A stretch of DNA of 64,000 bases, taken from positions 4,516,110-4,580,109 of the forward strand of contig NC_035169.2 of NCBI RefSeq assembly GCF_001659605.2, read 5' to 3'. Origin of the DNA: Manihot esculenta (Eukaryota > Streptophyta > Magnoliopsida > Malpighiales > Euphorbiaceae). The position numbers were made by a program, and so were the translations under genes. This document shows, piece by piece, positions 48,701 to 60,984 of this stretch. The notes below the pieces were generated by a model. It was not told where the DNA came from and ran no database searches. It saw only the letters and a list, made by a program, of their open reading frames with translations. The first letter of the stretch is position 1. Each line of letters starts with the position of its first letter.

Positions 48701-49777
48701 ATTTTATATTACATACCGTTTTATTATTTTTTTATAGTATATATTAACCTTATAAGTTTTTAAATATAATTATTTTAATTTATTGGACTTCATGATACAA
48801 TTTTTAAAAAGTACTAAAAATTCAATAATATTTATAATTTAATTATTTATATTATTTTAATTCGTAAAATAATTAAAAAAACAACAACATATATCAAAAG
48901 TAATATATAATCTAAAAAATATAACCTTTATTTGTTGCAATGCACTTTGAAAATTTTATTTTGTTCCTTTCTTTCTTTATAGAGTTAATGTATTTTCCTT
49001 TTTGAAGTTAATTCACATACTTTCATATTATCTTCCCACGAAAATATATATAGATTTAATACAGTTAAAATAGTAATATTTTCATGGATTAATAATAAAA
49101 AAAATCTATTTTTTTTCCATTTTATAATTGTACCCTATTTTTTTTATATATAATTGACCAATTAAATTTCATATTTTAATATTTATTCTAACTATATATT
49201 TAATGTTAAATTTTCCATTAAAAATTAATAAAATTAAATGACGTGTTATTATCACCTCACTTTGTTATTTCAGCAAAATTCAAAATATAATTGATTACAA
49301 TTTAAAAAATTAAAATTTAATTAAGAAATTTTTAAAATTTAAGGTACAATTATAAATTTTTTTAAAGATTACGATTTAATTAAAATTGATAATATTAAAA
49401 AATACATTATGGAATTATTATAAATTTTTTAATTTTATAAGTAGTGCATTCCAAAATGAACGTCGTACCTTTTTGGTAGTGGTTCCATACAATTGAAGCA
49501 CTCGTCTTCTCTGATCTTCACATTCATATTCATCAAGCACATCCTCAGCATCATAAAGAGCATCCTTAAGCTTAGCCAACCACAACCTCAGTGGAGGGTC
49601 ATTCACTTGCTTCTCCTCAGCATCCATTAGCACAGCTTTCACTGTCAACAAGATATCTTCAAGCTTTTTGAGTTCTGCTTTCAAACCCCATGCAAAACAT
49701 ATCTCTTTGTAGGTATGGGATGCTATCTTCTCCAACACTTTCTCAGCAATATTAAAAGCAAACGACTCTATTGCCAT
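45751..49777 (-). CDS. CC-NB-LRR disease-resistance protein (CNL, RGA-like)
   Basis: Two exons (49777-49469 and 48012-45751) give 856 residues; the intron is 1.46 kb, GT-AG, phase 0. The N-terminal coiled-coil (Rx-type) contains LWLAKLKDALYDAEDVLDEY. The NB-ARC shows a P-loop GGLGKT around residues 201-206, kinase 2 LLILDDVW (279-286), RNBS-B GSKILVTTR, GLPL-like KGVPLAVKTLA (371-381), RNBS-D CFAYCSFYPKDYDF (429-442) and MHD at 498-500. About 340 residues of leucine-rich repeats follow. CNLs are intracellular immune receptors that sense pathogen effectors or modified host targets; the DDVW tryptophan fits the non-TIR class. The recognised pathogen cannot be inferred. The P-loop coding sequence is the usual target of miR482/2118 in related plants. 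All motifs are intact, so the gene is probably functional. The stop TAG is followed at once by a GTATGT donor. Confidence 0.93.
48321..48682. mobile_element. MITE-like element in the NLR intron
   Basis: The left end TTACTATTTAGTC pairs with the right end (GACTAAACAGTAA), and about 105 bases of each arm are complementary with few mismatches. The whole is about 362 bp and noncoding. It belongs to the same family as the elements at 44001, 57107 and 63784. Confidence 0.65.
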
Positions 49778-49849
49778 TTTTGTGGATTTTGATTTTTATC
49801 TGAGTGTGAACTGAGATAGATAACAAAATTCGAATCAAATTCCCATGCA

Positions 49850-49856
49850 TTTTATA
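49850..49856 (-). promoter_or_regulatory. Likely TATA box of the NLR gene
   Basis: On the minus strand the sequence reads CTATAAAATG, about 75 bases upstream of the start codon at 49777. Its position fits a core promoter with a short leader. Confidence 0.5.
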
Positions 49857-49899
49857 GCTTAGAAAACTCATTTGGCAAGCATCGAGTTTTCAAAGTTGT

Positions 49900-52400
49900 G
49901 AATTAAAACATAAATTCTATTCTTTCTGCTGATGAACTTAAAGATTATATTAAGTCTTTGGAGTGTAAAATTCTATATACTCCCATCCTCTTACTCATTC
50001 TTGGTGTAGGCAAAAGTTACAAGCAACATGATGACCTTTGGGCCCATTTGGTTTAGAAAATAGAAATACAGTTTGGGGTGAATCAAGCCGAATAAATCAA
50101 AAACTAAAATTTTAATATTTATAAAAATCAAATCGAATCAATTTCGATTTGATAGTAAATCAAATCAAAAATTTAATTCAATTCGATTTAAATTTTTAAT
50201 AAATTTTTTATTTTTTACACTTTATTTATATTATTTTAAAATTTAATTAAAATATTTTAATCTTAATACAATTTAATCTCTACGTAAAAATAATATACTA
50301 TTACCATATTAATCAATTCGGTTTGATTTTTTTAATTTTTTTTATTAAAATCGAATTAAATTGAAATAACCGAAATTTTTAAAATTGAAAATCGAATTGA
50401 GCTGAATTTTCAAATTAATTCAATCCGATCAATTTTTTCAATTTAAACAGAATATTACTCGTTCCTAAATACAATATTGAATTAAGCTTCATGTAAAAAA
50501 TATTTTTCATTTAATAGAAAAATTAAGTTACTTTTAAAGAATATGAATTTACTTTTTTTAAAGGCTAAGTGATTTTTATATTTTCATAATTTTATTAAAG
50601 CCATGGTATATTTTATATATAAATTTATTAACCTCGTTTCTTTTTAAATATTTTTTTCAACAATGAAAAGTAAATTATTTTTTAAAAAAATTCACGAAAA
50701 TTATTTTCTAGGATATTTTCTTTGGTCCATTCTCTTGTTTGCCTTGTTACAAGTGTTTCATATCCTAATTGCTTCGTAAAATTTTAAATTAAAGGGGTAT
50801 TATATAAAAAAATTTAAATGTTTACTATAATTAATATTTATATCTAATATTTTAAATTTTAAATGGTAAATTAAGCTTTTTTTAATTTCTTGAATTATAG
50901 ATAAAAGGATTAAATTGAATTTGAAAAAATTAATGGTAAATTATAATATAATTTTAAAAATATTATATTATAAAACATATAAAATATCATATAAAACATT
51001 ACATATAACTAATATATTAAAATATTTTATTGAATATTTATATTTGATACTATAAATTATGTGTATATTTTTTATATTTGAAAATTTTTATTTTTTATCA
51101 ATAATATTTTAAATAAAATAAAATATTATATATTTTAAATTATAATTTTTTTATATTTAAATTTTTATTAATATCTATGATATTATATAAAAGTGAAAAT
51201 AGAGAGTGAATAATGAAATTAGTAAAAACTGATATTGTTATAATAAAAATATGTATTTAAATATTAATTTATTATTTAAATAAAATTTTGGAGATTATAT
51301 TATAATTTAATATAATTTATATAAATTTAATTTAATTTTTTTAGTTATAATTATAATAAATTAAAAATATCTAATTTTATAAATATAAATGTAAATCAAT
51401 ATCCCCAAATTAAAATATGTAAATTGTGTTTTTTATTTTTAATTTATTATATTATTGGCATATGTAATTATTGGTTTATGAATTTAATTTAATGAGTTTT
51501 TTAAAAGATAAAGTATAACTTAGTTTTGAGATAATCAAAATGTCTTTATTTTGTTTTTTTGCTAACAATAATTTGATCTTAACGTTTGATTTTGTTAACA
51601 GATTAATACCTACAGTCTAACTTGATTAATAGCACCATTAACTACTTTCATTTTAAAATAATTTATTTTATAATTTTTTTATCAACATAATATGTAATAT
51701 TTAAACCTAAATTTTTTATTTTAATCAATTATTTATTTCATCTAAATACAATTTAAAATACTTTTTCTAATAATTATAAAAATAAATAATTAATTAAATT
51801 TATATGCAAAAACTGTTTTATTAATGATTAAATTATTTCAATTTAAATATAAATTAAATTAACAAAATCAAAATTTAAAAATTCTCAATTTTCATTTCAA
51901 AAAAGACGAGAATTAACATGGGACTTTTGACGCATCTCAATGACAAAAATTTTAATCAATATTAACTATACGGCCGCGTAGACTTAATTTAACATTCTGA
52001 TGATAAAACATAAAATTATTAATTATTCATTTTAAATTATATATATTTTTTACGGTCAGCTTCCAATACCATAGTGCATACAAATTTCAATTAATAAACT
52101 AAAATTCATGGTATATTTTTTATACTGTTTAAATTTTTAATAAATACATTACTAATAATTTAAGTAACAGTATCTTCATAAAAATATGTTATTTTAATAC
52201 TGCTAAGACAGCAGTTTGACAATGATTTAAAATTATTATAAAAAAATTTATGTAAATGGTATATTTTAATAAAAAATTATTTTATATTTAATAAAATTAT
52301 AATTTTAACTACACTTTTTATCCGTCACAGAAAATAATTAAATCACTACTTATTTTTAACAAGAAAAAAAATATAATAATCCCATTGTAAGCAAGCAATA
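49900..52400. other. AT-rich intergenic DNA, with hAT-like degenerate repeat at 50045-50460
   Basis: From 50045 to 50460 the DNA is full of AATCGAATTNAATT words in both orientations (for example TCGGTTTGATTTTTT near 50319). This is the AT-rich subterminal sequence typical of non-autonomous hAT-like elements. Further on, only A/T-rich sequence is seen, with no coding frame or RNA gene. Confidence 0.4.
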
Positions 52401-54007
52401 GAAAAACGGCATTCTAAAAATGAAAGAAATTACAATATTAATCCCATTGATGTGGATCCAATTCATCCTCACGTTTTTTCCTTCCAGAAATTAGTTCTTT
52501 ATGCATCCACTGCCTTCTTCTAAATATTCCAAGATTTAAATCAATGCTACAATATAACATGATCTTTCCAACTTGATTCTTTAAATAACATTTAAGAACA
52601 TTAATGCCAAAGAAACCATAAACACACCTGAATCTGACTCACATTTATTTGATTCATTCAGTATAGGCAACAGCATTTGTCAATCAAACCCATTTCCAGG
52701 AAAGACTACGTAAATAAAAAGAAACAAAGATCCCATCATCTCAACTGATCATGGCTGTATTGGGGTACTAAAACCAGACAAAACATTACCAATAAAAGGC
52801 ATTCGCTATAAATAACGCAGATGATCACCAGCTAAAATTACTTCACAATGAAGTTCTGGCGACTGATTGGATTCATCACAACTGGAGAACATATTCATCT
52901 ATGTTATTAAAAAACAAAAACAAAAACAAACAACATCCCAAGCTTTCTCAATGGTGTGGGCTTTTACCACATTTCCGAAAGCTTTAGATCTGACTCTTAA
53001 GTTAAACTCGGCTGTGGTTCTCAGGAAATCTAGAATTGAAAAAGAACTGAATTTATAGAAACCAAGCTAAATTTCTGTTACTTCTTGATCTGATTCAGTT
53101 CTTTACCAAAATCTGAATATAAAACAAATATAACCTGAACCAAAGCCAAAACCTAGTCAACAAATGTATATGCAATTACAATGAATTTCATTATAATTAA
53201 TTAGGGGGTAAATTTTACCCATGGTACCTAAACTTCAATTGAAGTAACCAAAAAACCACATTTCACCTATTAGCGAGTTTAGAGGTTAAAATAAGTTAAT
53301 TTATTATTTAATTTTTAAATACAGTTAAATATTACTTCAATATCCTCATGTAAAAATATCTCTTCTCTCTCATTCATTCCTTTTCCCTCCCACCCAGTTG
53401 TCCTCCACCCATTCTCTAAATGAACTCTTTCATAAAGCTTCTTCAGCACCACTGAGCTTAATGAAGTCGGGCAAAATATTGAAGCAATCTTCCAGCGTAT
53501 ACTTGAATTGAAAAAGAATTAAATAACAGAAGGGCAAAAGCTAATTCCTAATTATGATGTGATGTAGCTATTTAACATGAGGTCAAGCTTCTGCAATGGT
53601 GGTATAACTGAGATCTTTTGCCAAAACAAAAGACACCTCTCACAGACATTCAACTCCAGAGATCCAAAACCCCTATCATCTCAATGGGTCAACCACTGTC
53701 TAAAGGTAAAAAACTCCCTCTCAAGGTTTTGTTTCTCAGATTTCATCATTCTCTATTTGGGACACTTGCTGCTGATGAATGTGTAGAATACTTTGCTTCA
53801 ATGTTATAGTGGTTGATGCTTTTTTTATGGGCTCCATGGAATGGTTTGTGTAAAGATAGATTTATGAAGTGGGCCTCGGTAAATTTCACAATCTAATGGA
53901 TGGAAAATTGAGCTGAAGGGAAGCTTTATTCTATTGAAGGAAGATAGTATCGGTTTAATAAGGGTGTTCTGAGTATCTCAGTAAGCTGTCTGAAAACCTT
54001 TTACAAT

Positions 54008-54233
54008 ATGTTTGGATGGAGTGAAAGGAGTTTTTAAAGTAAAGATAAAATAATGGAAAGTAAGGTACTAAAACCTCTATAACCCACCAATTTGGTACTT
54101 TGGAAAAGTGAGTTTTTGAAGGTTCTAAACGTCTGGAAACCTGACCTCCTTTAAACCAATAAGAAAAGTCTCCCAAACAAACTCACTACTTTACAAATCC
54201 ACATCTTGCTTCCAAAACATCCACCCAAACAAA
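54008..54233. mobile_element. Small MITE-like element
   Basis: The ends TGTTTGGATGGA and TCCACCCAAACA are imperfect inverted repeats around about 226 bp of noncoding DNA. GTTTGGAT-type ends are common in plant MITEs. The target duplication is unclear, so the superfamily is open. Confidence 0.45.
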
Positions 54234-55410
54234 TTAATGTTTTTGGAATTTCTCAACACGTGTTACAGGGATTTAGAATGAGAAATGGGCGACGTTGGCA
54301 ATTGAATTAAAAATGTTTCAATCTTTTTAGCAGTTCAACTTATTGTCTGGAGCTTGAAAATTAATGGCTGAACTGTTGTGAGTCATCATTTCTATATGAT
54401 ATCATAGCAAGGAAATTTGCAATTGAAGAAAAAGTTGAGATAAGAATTTTTGAGCAGTTATTATAAAAAATGCAAATCCCAGAATTTACAGTATATAAGT
54501 ACAATAATAACATCACCATTTGATGTTTTGTGATTAAGATTGTTCATTTCTCTATGAATATTTGTTTGCATTTTGGAGTTCTAATTTTATTGTTTTCCAT
54601 TGTTAATTTTGATTGTGTTATCCAGATACATTGTCAGAGCCCAGAGGTGATAATGTTGTTGTGTAAAATTAAGCCTTTTTTATATATATTTTTTTTCTTT
54701 TGGTAATGGTTTTGTAGATTAACAGGCTTTCTTTGGACATGAAGGTAGATACTTTTGATAAATTAGCTGACAACTTTGGGGCTACATGACAAGCTTCTTT
54801 TTGTCTGTATGTTTGGAGGAAGTATAACAGGTTTCTAGTTGATATTGCTATCATGCCTTTTTTGAAATAAGTTCTCTGCATATTTTCCTTTTTCAATCAT
54901 TTGTATGATTTAACTGAAACCTAATCCAACATATCCCACCAATCTGCTTATTGACCTATAGCCTAAGAATAAGGAAGTTGATTCCCTTATATCTTAACTG
55001 TACATAAGGAACTGAAAATCTATAGACTACAAGTGATGTGTTGCAAGGTGTTTCGACCAATTGAAATGCTAAAATAGTAGCATCCGATAATATGTTATAT
55101 TCTTCTCTGTATATTAATTTACGGGTTTACATAATTTATTTCATTGGGCAGAAATCTCCCCTATTAGAATAATATAAAAAAGATCATACAATTCATGAAT
55201 CTCAAACATCACTGCCATCCTAGAGTGAAGAAAAAATGCAAATGCCGTCACTTATTAAAATTGAGCTCAAATATTCACATAGAAAAAGTGGATCCAGGGA
55301 AAACAAATCTTAACAAAGGAAAGCAAGTCCACAAATAACCCAAATAAAACAGTAGATGATGTAATGTAAGCCACAATCTCAGCAAATCAGAAAACCAAGA
55401 ATATTAGCAA

Positions 55411-55500
55411 TCTATGAATCTGAACACCCAAAGTTAACAATCTTTGAATCTGAAAACCCAAAGTTAACAATCTTTGAATCTGAAAACCCAAAATTAACAA
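55411..55500. repeat. 30 bp x 3 tandem repeat
   Basis: Three exact-length 30-base units start at 55411, 55441 and 55471. Each contains TGAATCTGAAAACCC or a close variant. They lie inside the unresolved transcript-like region, in what would be an intron. Confidence 0.9.
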
Positions 55501-55950
55501 TCTCAGCAAATCCTCTGAATCCGATACTTCAATATCAAGACATAATCGAAAATGAAGTGCTTAGAGAACCAGCAAAACTGAGAAAGTAATAGAATTAACA
55601 ACCTCAGCAAATCTGAAAACCCACTAACCTGCGGTGATGTAATCGGTACCGTGAGTGGACGTTGAAGGATTATGAGCAATTAAACACACACTAACCTGAA
55701 ATCCAAACCACAAGAACACAAATCTGAGCAACCTCGAACCCATAGAATCCCAAACCCACAAACATAGCTATCAACACAAACCAAGAGAAACATAACCTGC
55801 AGAAACAGTAGCAGCGAGGGCAACTGAGAGGAGCCCGAGAGAGAGGGAGAGAGAGAGAGAGAGAGAGAGAGACCGTGAAGAGCCGGGGGGTGAGATCGAA
55901 AGGAGAGGGAGGGAGACCGATGTTAGGGTTTAGAATGTTTGTTTCTATTT

Positions 55951-57786
55951 TGACGTTTTTATTTGGATAAATTATTATTTAGGTACTATATTATTAGAAA
56001 TTTTATGAGTTAATTTATCAATTTAATAAAATATCTGAAAAATAATTTATATTAAAAAATATTTTTTTAAATAATTTATTTTTTATTATTTAATTGTAAT
56101 TTAAAAATAAATTTTATTAATAAATTTATATATGAAAGTTTTAATAAAAATTTTTGGATGAAAAATTATTTTTTCTAAAATAATTTATTTTTTATTGACC
56201 AAATTTTTTAAATATTTTATACATTAAAAAATATTTTTTATAAATTAAACGGAGTTTGAAACATTATTAGTGTTATAAAAACTCTCATTAATTTATGCTA
56301 TGTGTACTTTTATTATTAGCAATCAAGAATTTCATGGTTTTATTGAAAATATAAAGTAATTTCCTATAAATTAATTTTTTTAATATATTCTTATGGTTTT
56401 TGCTATTTTATCTATGATTATAATAATTTGTTTATATTTTTAATATTATTTATAATTTTTTAAATGAGATGTTAAGAATAAATTTGGTATTTAGTATAAA
56501 GAAAAAAGAAAAGGTAATTTCAACTCTTTTTATTTAGTAAAATTTTCTTTTATATTTTATAACAAAATTTGAATTGAAATATTTATAAATTTCTATGGTA
56601 TTTTATTTATTTCAATAGTTATTGAACTCTTTTCTAAGATTTAAATAATTTATTTTTTAATTTATAAATAGAGATTTAATGCCGTTATAGTTTTAGGGAT
56701 TAAGTGACTATTTTAAAAAATTTGTGGATTTAAATAGTTATTATAAAATATTTAAAAGTTTATATGAACCTTTTTTTTTCAAGAGTTTAAATGATTTTTT
56801 ACTAATTTTTGAAGGGTTTAAAAGAATTTTTTTGCTCTTCTTTAAAATATTGTTTATAAAAGCAATAATAAAATCATAAAATTTATATTTAAATAATTTT
56901 TATTAGCATAGTAGTTATATAAAGATAATGATCACTTTCATAAATTTAGTGTCATATTAACATATGTAAAATAATAATAAATATTATTATTATTGTTATT
57001 ATTATTATTATTAGAATGAAAGAGATATATAGCATATGAATATTAACAACAAAGTAATATAGCAAAGGAGAAAAAGAGAAAGGAAGATATATATGGTAGA
57101 AAAAATATTATTTAGTTCTTATAATATGAAAATTTATTAGCTAATTCTTCTATTTTAAAAAATATATTTAAATATTCTTAACATTATAAAAAAATTTACT
57201 ATAGTTTTTTCATTAATTTTGACGTTAATTATTTTATTATTTAATTTTTATAATTTAAAAAAATTTATGAGTTAGTCTTTTAGATTTAAAAAAAATATTA
57301 ATTAGCCCCTATTAAGAGTATTTTAGACTTTTTATAATATGATTAAAACTAACGGAGAGACTAACTAATAAATTTTTTAAAATGTTAAGAATATTTTAAT
57401 ATATTTTTTTAAAATTGAGAGATTAAATTTTTTTTTTGGATTAAATAGTAATTTTTTTGTTATAAAAAAATATTTAAAGAAAAGAGAAATCAAACTCTAA
57501 TTATTATGAGATTTTAAATATACTTTTTTAATCCGTCTAGTGGATGGTGAACTTATATAAAAAATATAATAATAGAATGATTAAAAGATATAAGTATATA
57601 ATAAAAAAATATTAAAAATATGTTTTAAAGTTTACAAACTGTGTATTGTTTAATTTATTAAATTTCAAATCATAGTAAAAATACCACTAATATGTAAAAA
57701 TATATTAGTAGTTTATTAATATACTTTAACATAATCCGAACAGGTGATATTTATGAATTATTCGAATCTATTCCATTAAAACACAA
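55951..57786. other. AT-rich intergenic DNA
   Basis: No gene is seen. It includes an (ATT)n-like microsatellite around 56975-57012 and the MITE at 57107-57452. Confidence 0.5.
57107..57452. mobile_element. MITE-like element, same family as 48321-48682
   Basis: The ends ATTATTTAGTTC and GGATTAAATAGTAAT are imperfectly complementary. The internal motif AAGAGTATTTTAGACTTTTT matches the family. It is more diverged and AT-rich than the other copies. Confidence 0.5.
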
Positions 57787-60447
57787 GAAAATTAAGAAAG
57801 AAAAAGAAGTGGATAAACATACAGCTTTTGATGATTTGAAAGATGAATATAGCTACATCCATATTCTGATTTGAGTGACTTAAGCAAACTGGGTTGACGA
57901 TTTGCAATTCTCCATGCATAGGTTTTCATTACAAACTCATCTGATAACATAAAAATAATAAGATCCATTGATAAAATAAAAATAATAAGATCCGTTGAGA
58001 TCGTGACACATGAATGTAGAGTATGATAAGACTTTATGCATTATTTTATTCTGTTTGAGGAAAGTCCAACCTAGAGGATATAAAAATCAAATTTCAGCAC
58101 CTTAGATCTTACTATTATTCAGATTAGGTAGGCCGATCATTTTAAAGCCCATAATCAACAAGTAGATCTCTCTTAAATACGTAGGATATCATTAGGGTCA
58201 AGGTTGTCTATGCGATAGGATTGACAAACATGACATGCGCGATGGACAAGTCATGGGCTAACCGACTCCATTGCCACAACACACTATTATTCAATCTAAG
58301 GGGAAGTCAACAAAAACGTACCAAGATGAACCAATCACATTCAAAGACAGATTTTTCAACTTCACCAGTATATTACAAACACAAATCCTTCTCTAAACCT
58401 CAATCTCGATGAATCGAATTTCAACCTTATTAATTTCCAATCATCTATCCAAATTTATTAACTTTCCCGTGAAATCAAGCTTATTGTCCACGTCTTCTTG
58501 AACCCATCGAATTTAAGATATCATCATCAAAAGTAGTAAGAGAAGAAATTAATGCAATTGATAAATGAACAATGAAAAAGAATTTAAAATAAAATGAAAA
58601 GTCAAAGTCTAAATTAGTTCCATGTAGCATTAACATAAAGTGACAAATCTCTCAAGAGTCAAGACTTTATGCAATTCTCTCAAAGAGCATCAAGTAATAG
58701 AGAGATAGTGTGTGCAACATTAGGTATGATACTGACCTGGAATCGAAATTAAATATAAATAAAATTATTATCTTTTCCTTGAATTATAGGCATATACTAA
58801 AATATTTCAAATGCATATAAATCAAGAAGGGAGAATTTAGTTTAAATAATAATTTTGGATGAAGAGAAAAGATAATTTATACATACCTAATTGTCTGATG
58901 AATCGATGTCACATGTATTAGCAATTTTTTATAACACAACATCAAATACAAATATTACTAGATTCAATAATTGTCATATTTTCATCTGAGTTCCCAGGCT
59001 CAATAGACACAATAGAAGCTGAAGTAGACAATTCCTCAATAGACCTGGAATTGAAATTAAATATAAATAAAATTATTATCTTTTCCTTGAATTATAGGCA
59101 TATACTAGGATATTTCAAATGCATATAAATCAAGAAGAGAGAATTTAGTTTAAATAATTATTTTGGATGAAGGGAAAAGATAATTTATACATACCTAATC
59201 GTCTGATGAATCGATGTCAGAACCGTTAATAACAATTTTAGGAATATGAGCAATCTTGGACCAATCTTCACCTTTTCCACGTTCACATCTTTTGCTCAAT
59301 TCATCACAATCTTTAATCTCCAATTGTTGGAGAGACGCGGTACTTTGTATGCATACTGGCAATTTTTTGATATATTCACAATTTTCCAGTTTTAAGAACC
59401 GGAGAGTGTTGGAAGATCCTTGAAGAAGCCATTCTGGAAAATCCACCAATTTTGGTAACATTGCAAGTATCAGCTTTTGAAGGTTGAATTGAGCCAAGTG
59501 TTTATTACTTTTTCCATTTTCCTCTAATGTCAAATTGAGGTTTTCACAATTGACAATAACAAGAATCTCTAATGCAGTGAGGTACTTCATGCTTTGAGGC
59601 AAAGAGATTAAGCTTCCACAATATTCAATAATCAGAGTTCGAAGATGTTTGAGGCCTTGCATATCTTCAAATAAGTGTTCTAGTTCTTCACATAAAAAAA
59701 TGCACAAAAATCTAAGAGATGTCAAGCACCCAATTCCATTCATCGGCAAACACTTCTGCTTTGTGGAAAACAGTAGAAATCTAAGGTTGATCAAGTACCT
59801 TATATCACTAGGTAACTCCTCAATACTGTCACTTAATACTAAAGTTTGTAAATTGTGTAACTTGCAAATGGAATTGGGAAGCTTTTTAATTGTAGAATTT
59901 CCATGTACATGGAGATATCTCAAATGCTTTAGAGCACCAATCCGATCTAGTGTTATTTCTAATTTGGAATCAGCCAATTCCAACATTCGCAAATATTGAA
60001 ATCTCAATAAATATGAATCCAAGTTTGATTGGCTGCTAGGACTCTTTTCATCACTCTGGAATATGGCAGTTCGCACACGGTCTAAACCTTGTAGAAGGGT
60101 GGAAAGATCTTGGGGAAGTGAAGTGGAGTTAGGAAATAGCAAATGGCGAACATTGTGTGTGGTGCTTGAGGTTATTGCTAAAAATTCATTTTGTGTCAAT
60201 GATAATGCAAGATCATGTACTAGATCATGCATTTTACATGTAATCCATATGCCCTCACGAGTCTCAAAGTCTCAAAGCACTTTTTCAAATGAGCAGGCAA
60301 CTGCTCGTAACTTAATCTCAAAGCAGGTAAAATATCAGTTTCCTTCTGCTCTATCTTCCATAACTCGCTATCTCTTATAGACTTCCAATAACTTTCATCA
60401 GTATTCATAAGAAGAAGTGATGCTAATGTCTTCACTGCCAATGGAAA
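57787..60447. repeat. Segmental duplication, copy B (spacer plus truncated NLR)
   Basis: It is collinear with 44389-47204, with small indels and two rearrangements. The spacer skips sequence corresponding to about 45431-45602. A 178-base segment occurs twice (58734-58911 and 59042-59219). Homology stops at 60447, in the middle of the NB-ARC domain, where retroelement sequence begins. Confidence 0.85.
59195..60447 (-). pseudogene. Truncated NLR pseudogene (copy of the CNL gene)
   Basis: Homology to the intact NLR runs from its stop codon back to the GLPL-like VPLAVKTLA region (copy A position 47204). The N-terminal coiled-coil, P-loop and kinase 2 parts are absent. A 160 bp deletion (copy A 46871-47030) removes RNBS-D and following sequence and shifts the frame between LPAHLKKCF and the MHD region. 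The LRR part, 345 residues from MHD onward (59195-60232), is still open and about as long as in the intact gene. The old 5' side now joins retroelement sequence. It cannot make a working receptor; an LRR-only product from a cryptic promoter is conceivable but unsupported. Confidence 0.9.
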
Positions 60448-60495
60448 GAGGTAAGGAGGGGGATTAAAAGTGATGCTAATGGGTTCAGAACCCCA
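60448..60495. other. Scrambled junction between NLR pseudogene and TRIM
   Basis: These 48 bases are a patchwork. A GAAAGAGGTAAGGAGGGGGA word, also found in the TRIM LTR (from 60533), is followed by GGATTAAAAG, also from the LTR start. Then comes GTGATGCTAATG, which repeats NLR sequence from about 60417. Such a mosaic fits template switching during repair. Confidence 0.6.
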
Positions 60496-60984
60496 TGAGG
60501 TGGATTAAAAGTATCTCACATCGGAAAGAGGTAAGGAGGGGGAAGCCTTATAAGGGCAAGCCCCAAGAGACCCCAGTGGACGCGTTTTGGGAAGACAGGG
60601 TAGTAAATCCCTTGACCAAGAAACAAACACGTGAGGGGAAGGACGCTGGGCGTGAACCCAAAGCGGACAATATTCACTGTGGGCCCAGAGGATGTTACAA
60701 TTGGTATCAGAGCCTGGGCCTCATGAGTACGGTGTGCTGAGCGAGGACGCTCAGGCCTTATGGGGGGAAGGAACCCATGAGATGAATTAAAAGTATCCCA
60801 CATCGGAAAGAGGTAAAGAGGGGGAAGCCTTATAAGGGTAAGCCCCAAGAGACCCCAGTGGACGCGTTTTGGGAAGACAGGGTAGTAAATCCCTTGACCC
60901 AGAAACAAACCCGTGAGGGGAAGGACGCTGGGCGTGAACCCAAAGCGGACAATATTCACTGGTGTGGGCCCAGAGGATGTTACA
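60496..60984 (+). mobile_element. TRIM-type short LTR retrotransposon, 489 bp
   Basis: Two direct repeats, 60496-60699 (204 bp) and 60778-60984 (207 bp), begin TGAG and end GATGTTACA. They differ by a few bases and a 3 bp indel. Right after the first, TGGTATCAGAGC (60702-60713) is a primer-binding site; a purine-rich GGGGGGAAGGAA precedes the second. The 78 bp interior encodes nothing, so it needs enzymes in trans. Inside the LTRs a CCTTATAAGG word could act as TATA. No matching target duplication flanks it (CCCCA versus ACATA), consistent with the rearranged left border. Confidence 0.85.

Larger units (their letters stand above)
52400..55950 (-). other. Unresolved, possibly transcribed region (5' end near 55930, minus strand)
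   Basis: On the minus strand, 55935 downward reads AAACCCTAAC (a telo-box-like promoter word). A strongly CT-rich leader follows, including a (CT)n tract at about 55850-55872. Plausible splice sites come next: an exon-like stretch from about 55695 to 55630 is bounded by TTTCAG and GCAG|GTTAG. Composition is much more gene-like than the flanks. I could not assemble a protein; short readable pieces (for example near 53020-52920) are not recognised. A noncoding RNA, a gene with small exons, or a pseudogene are all possible. Confidence 0.3.

Noticed and set aside
53577..53809. Open frames including a MGQPLSKG-like start
   Set aside because: A myristoylation-like start followed by a possible donor was tempting, but no downstream exon or family could be matched.
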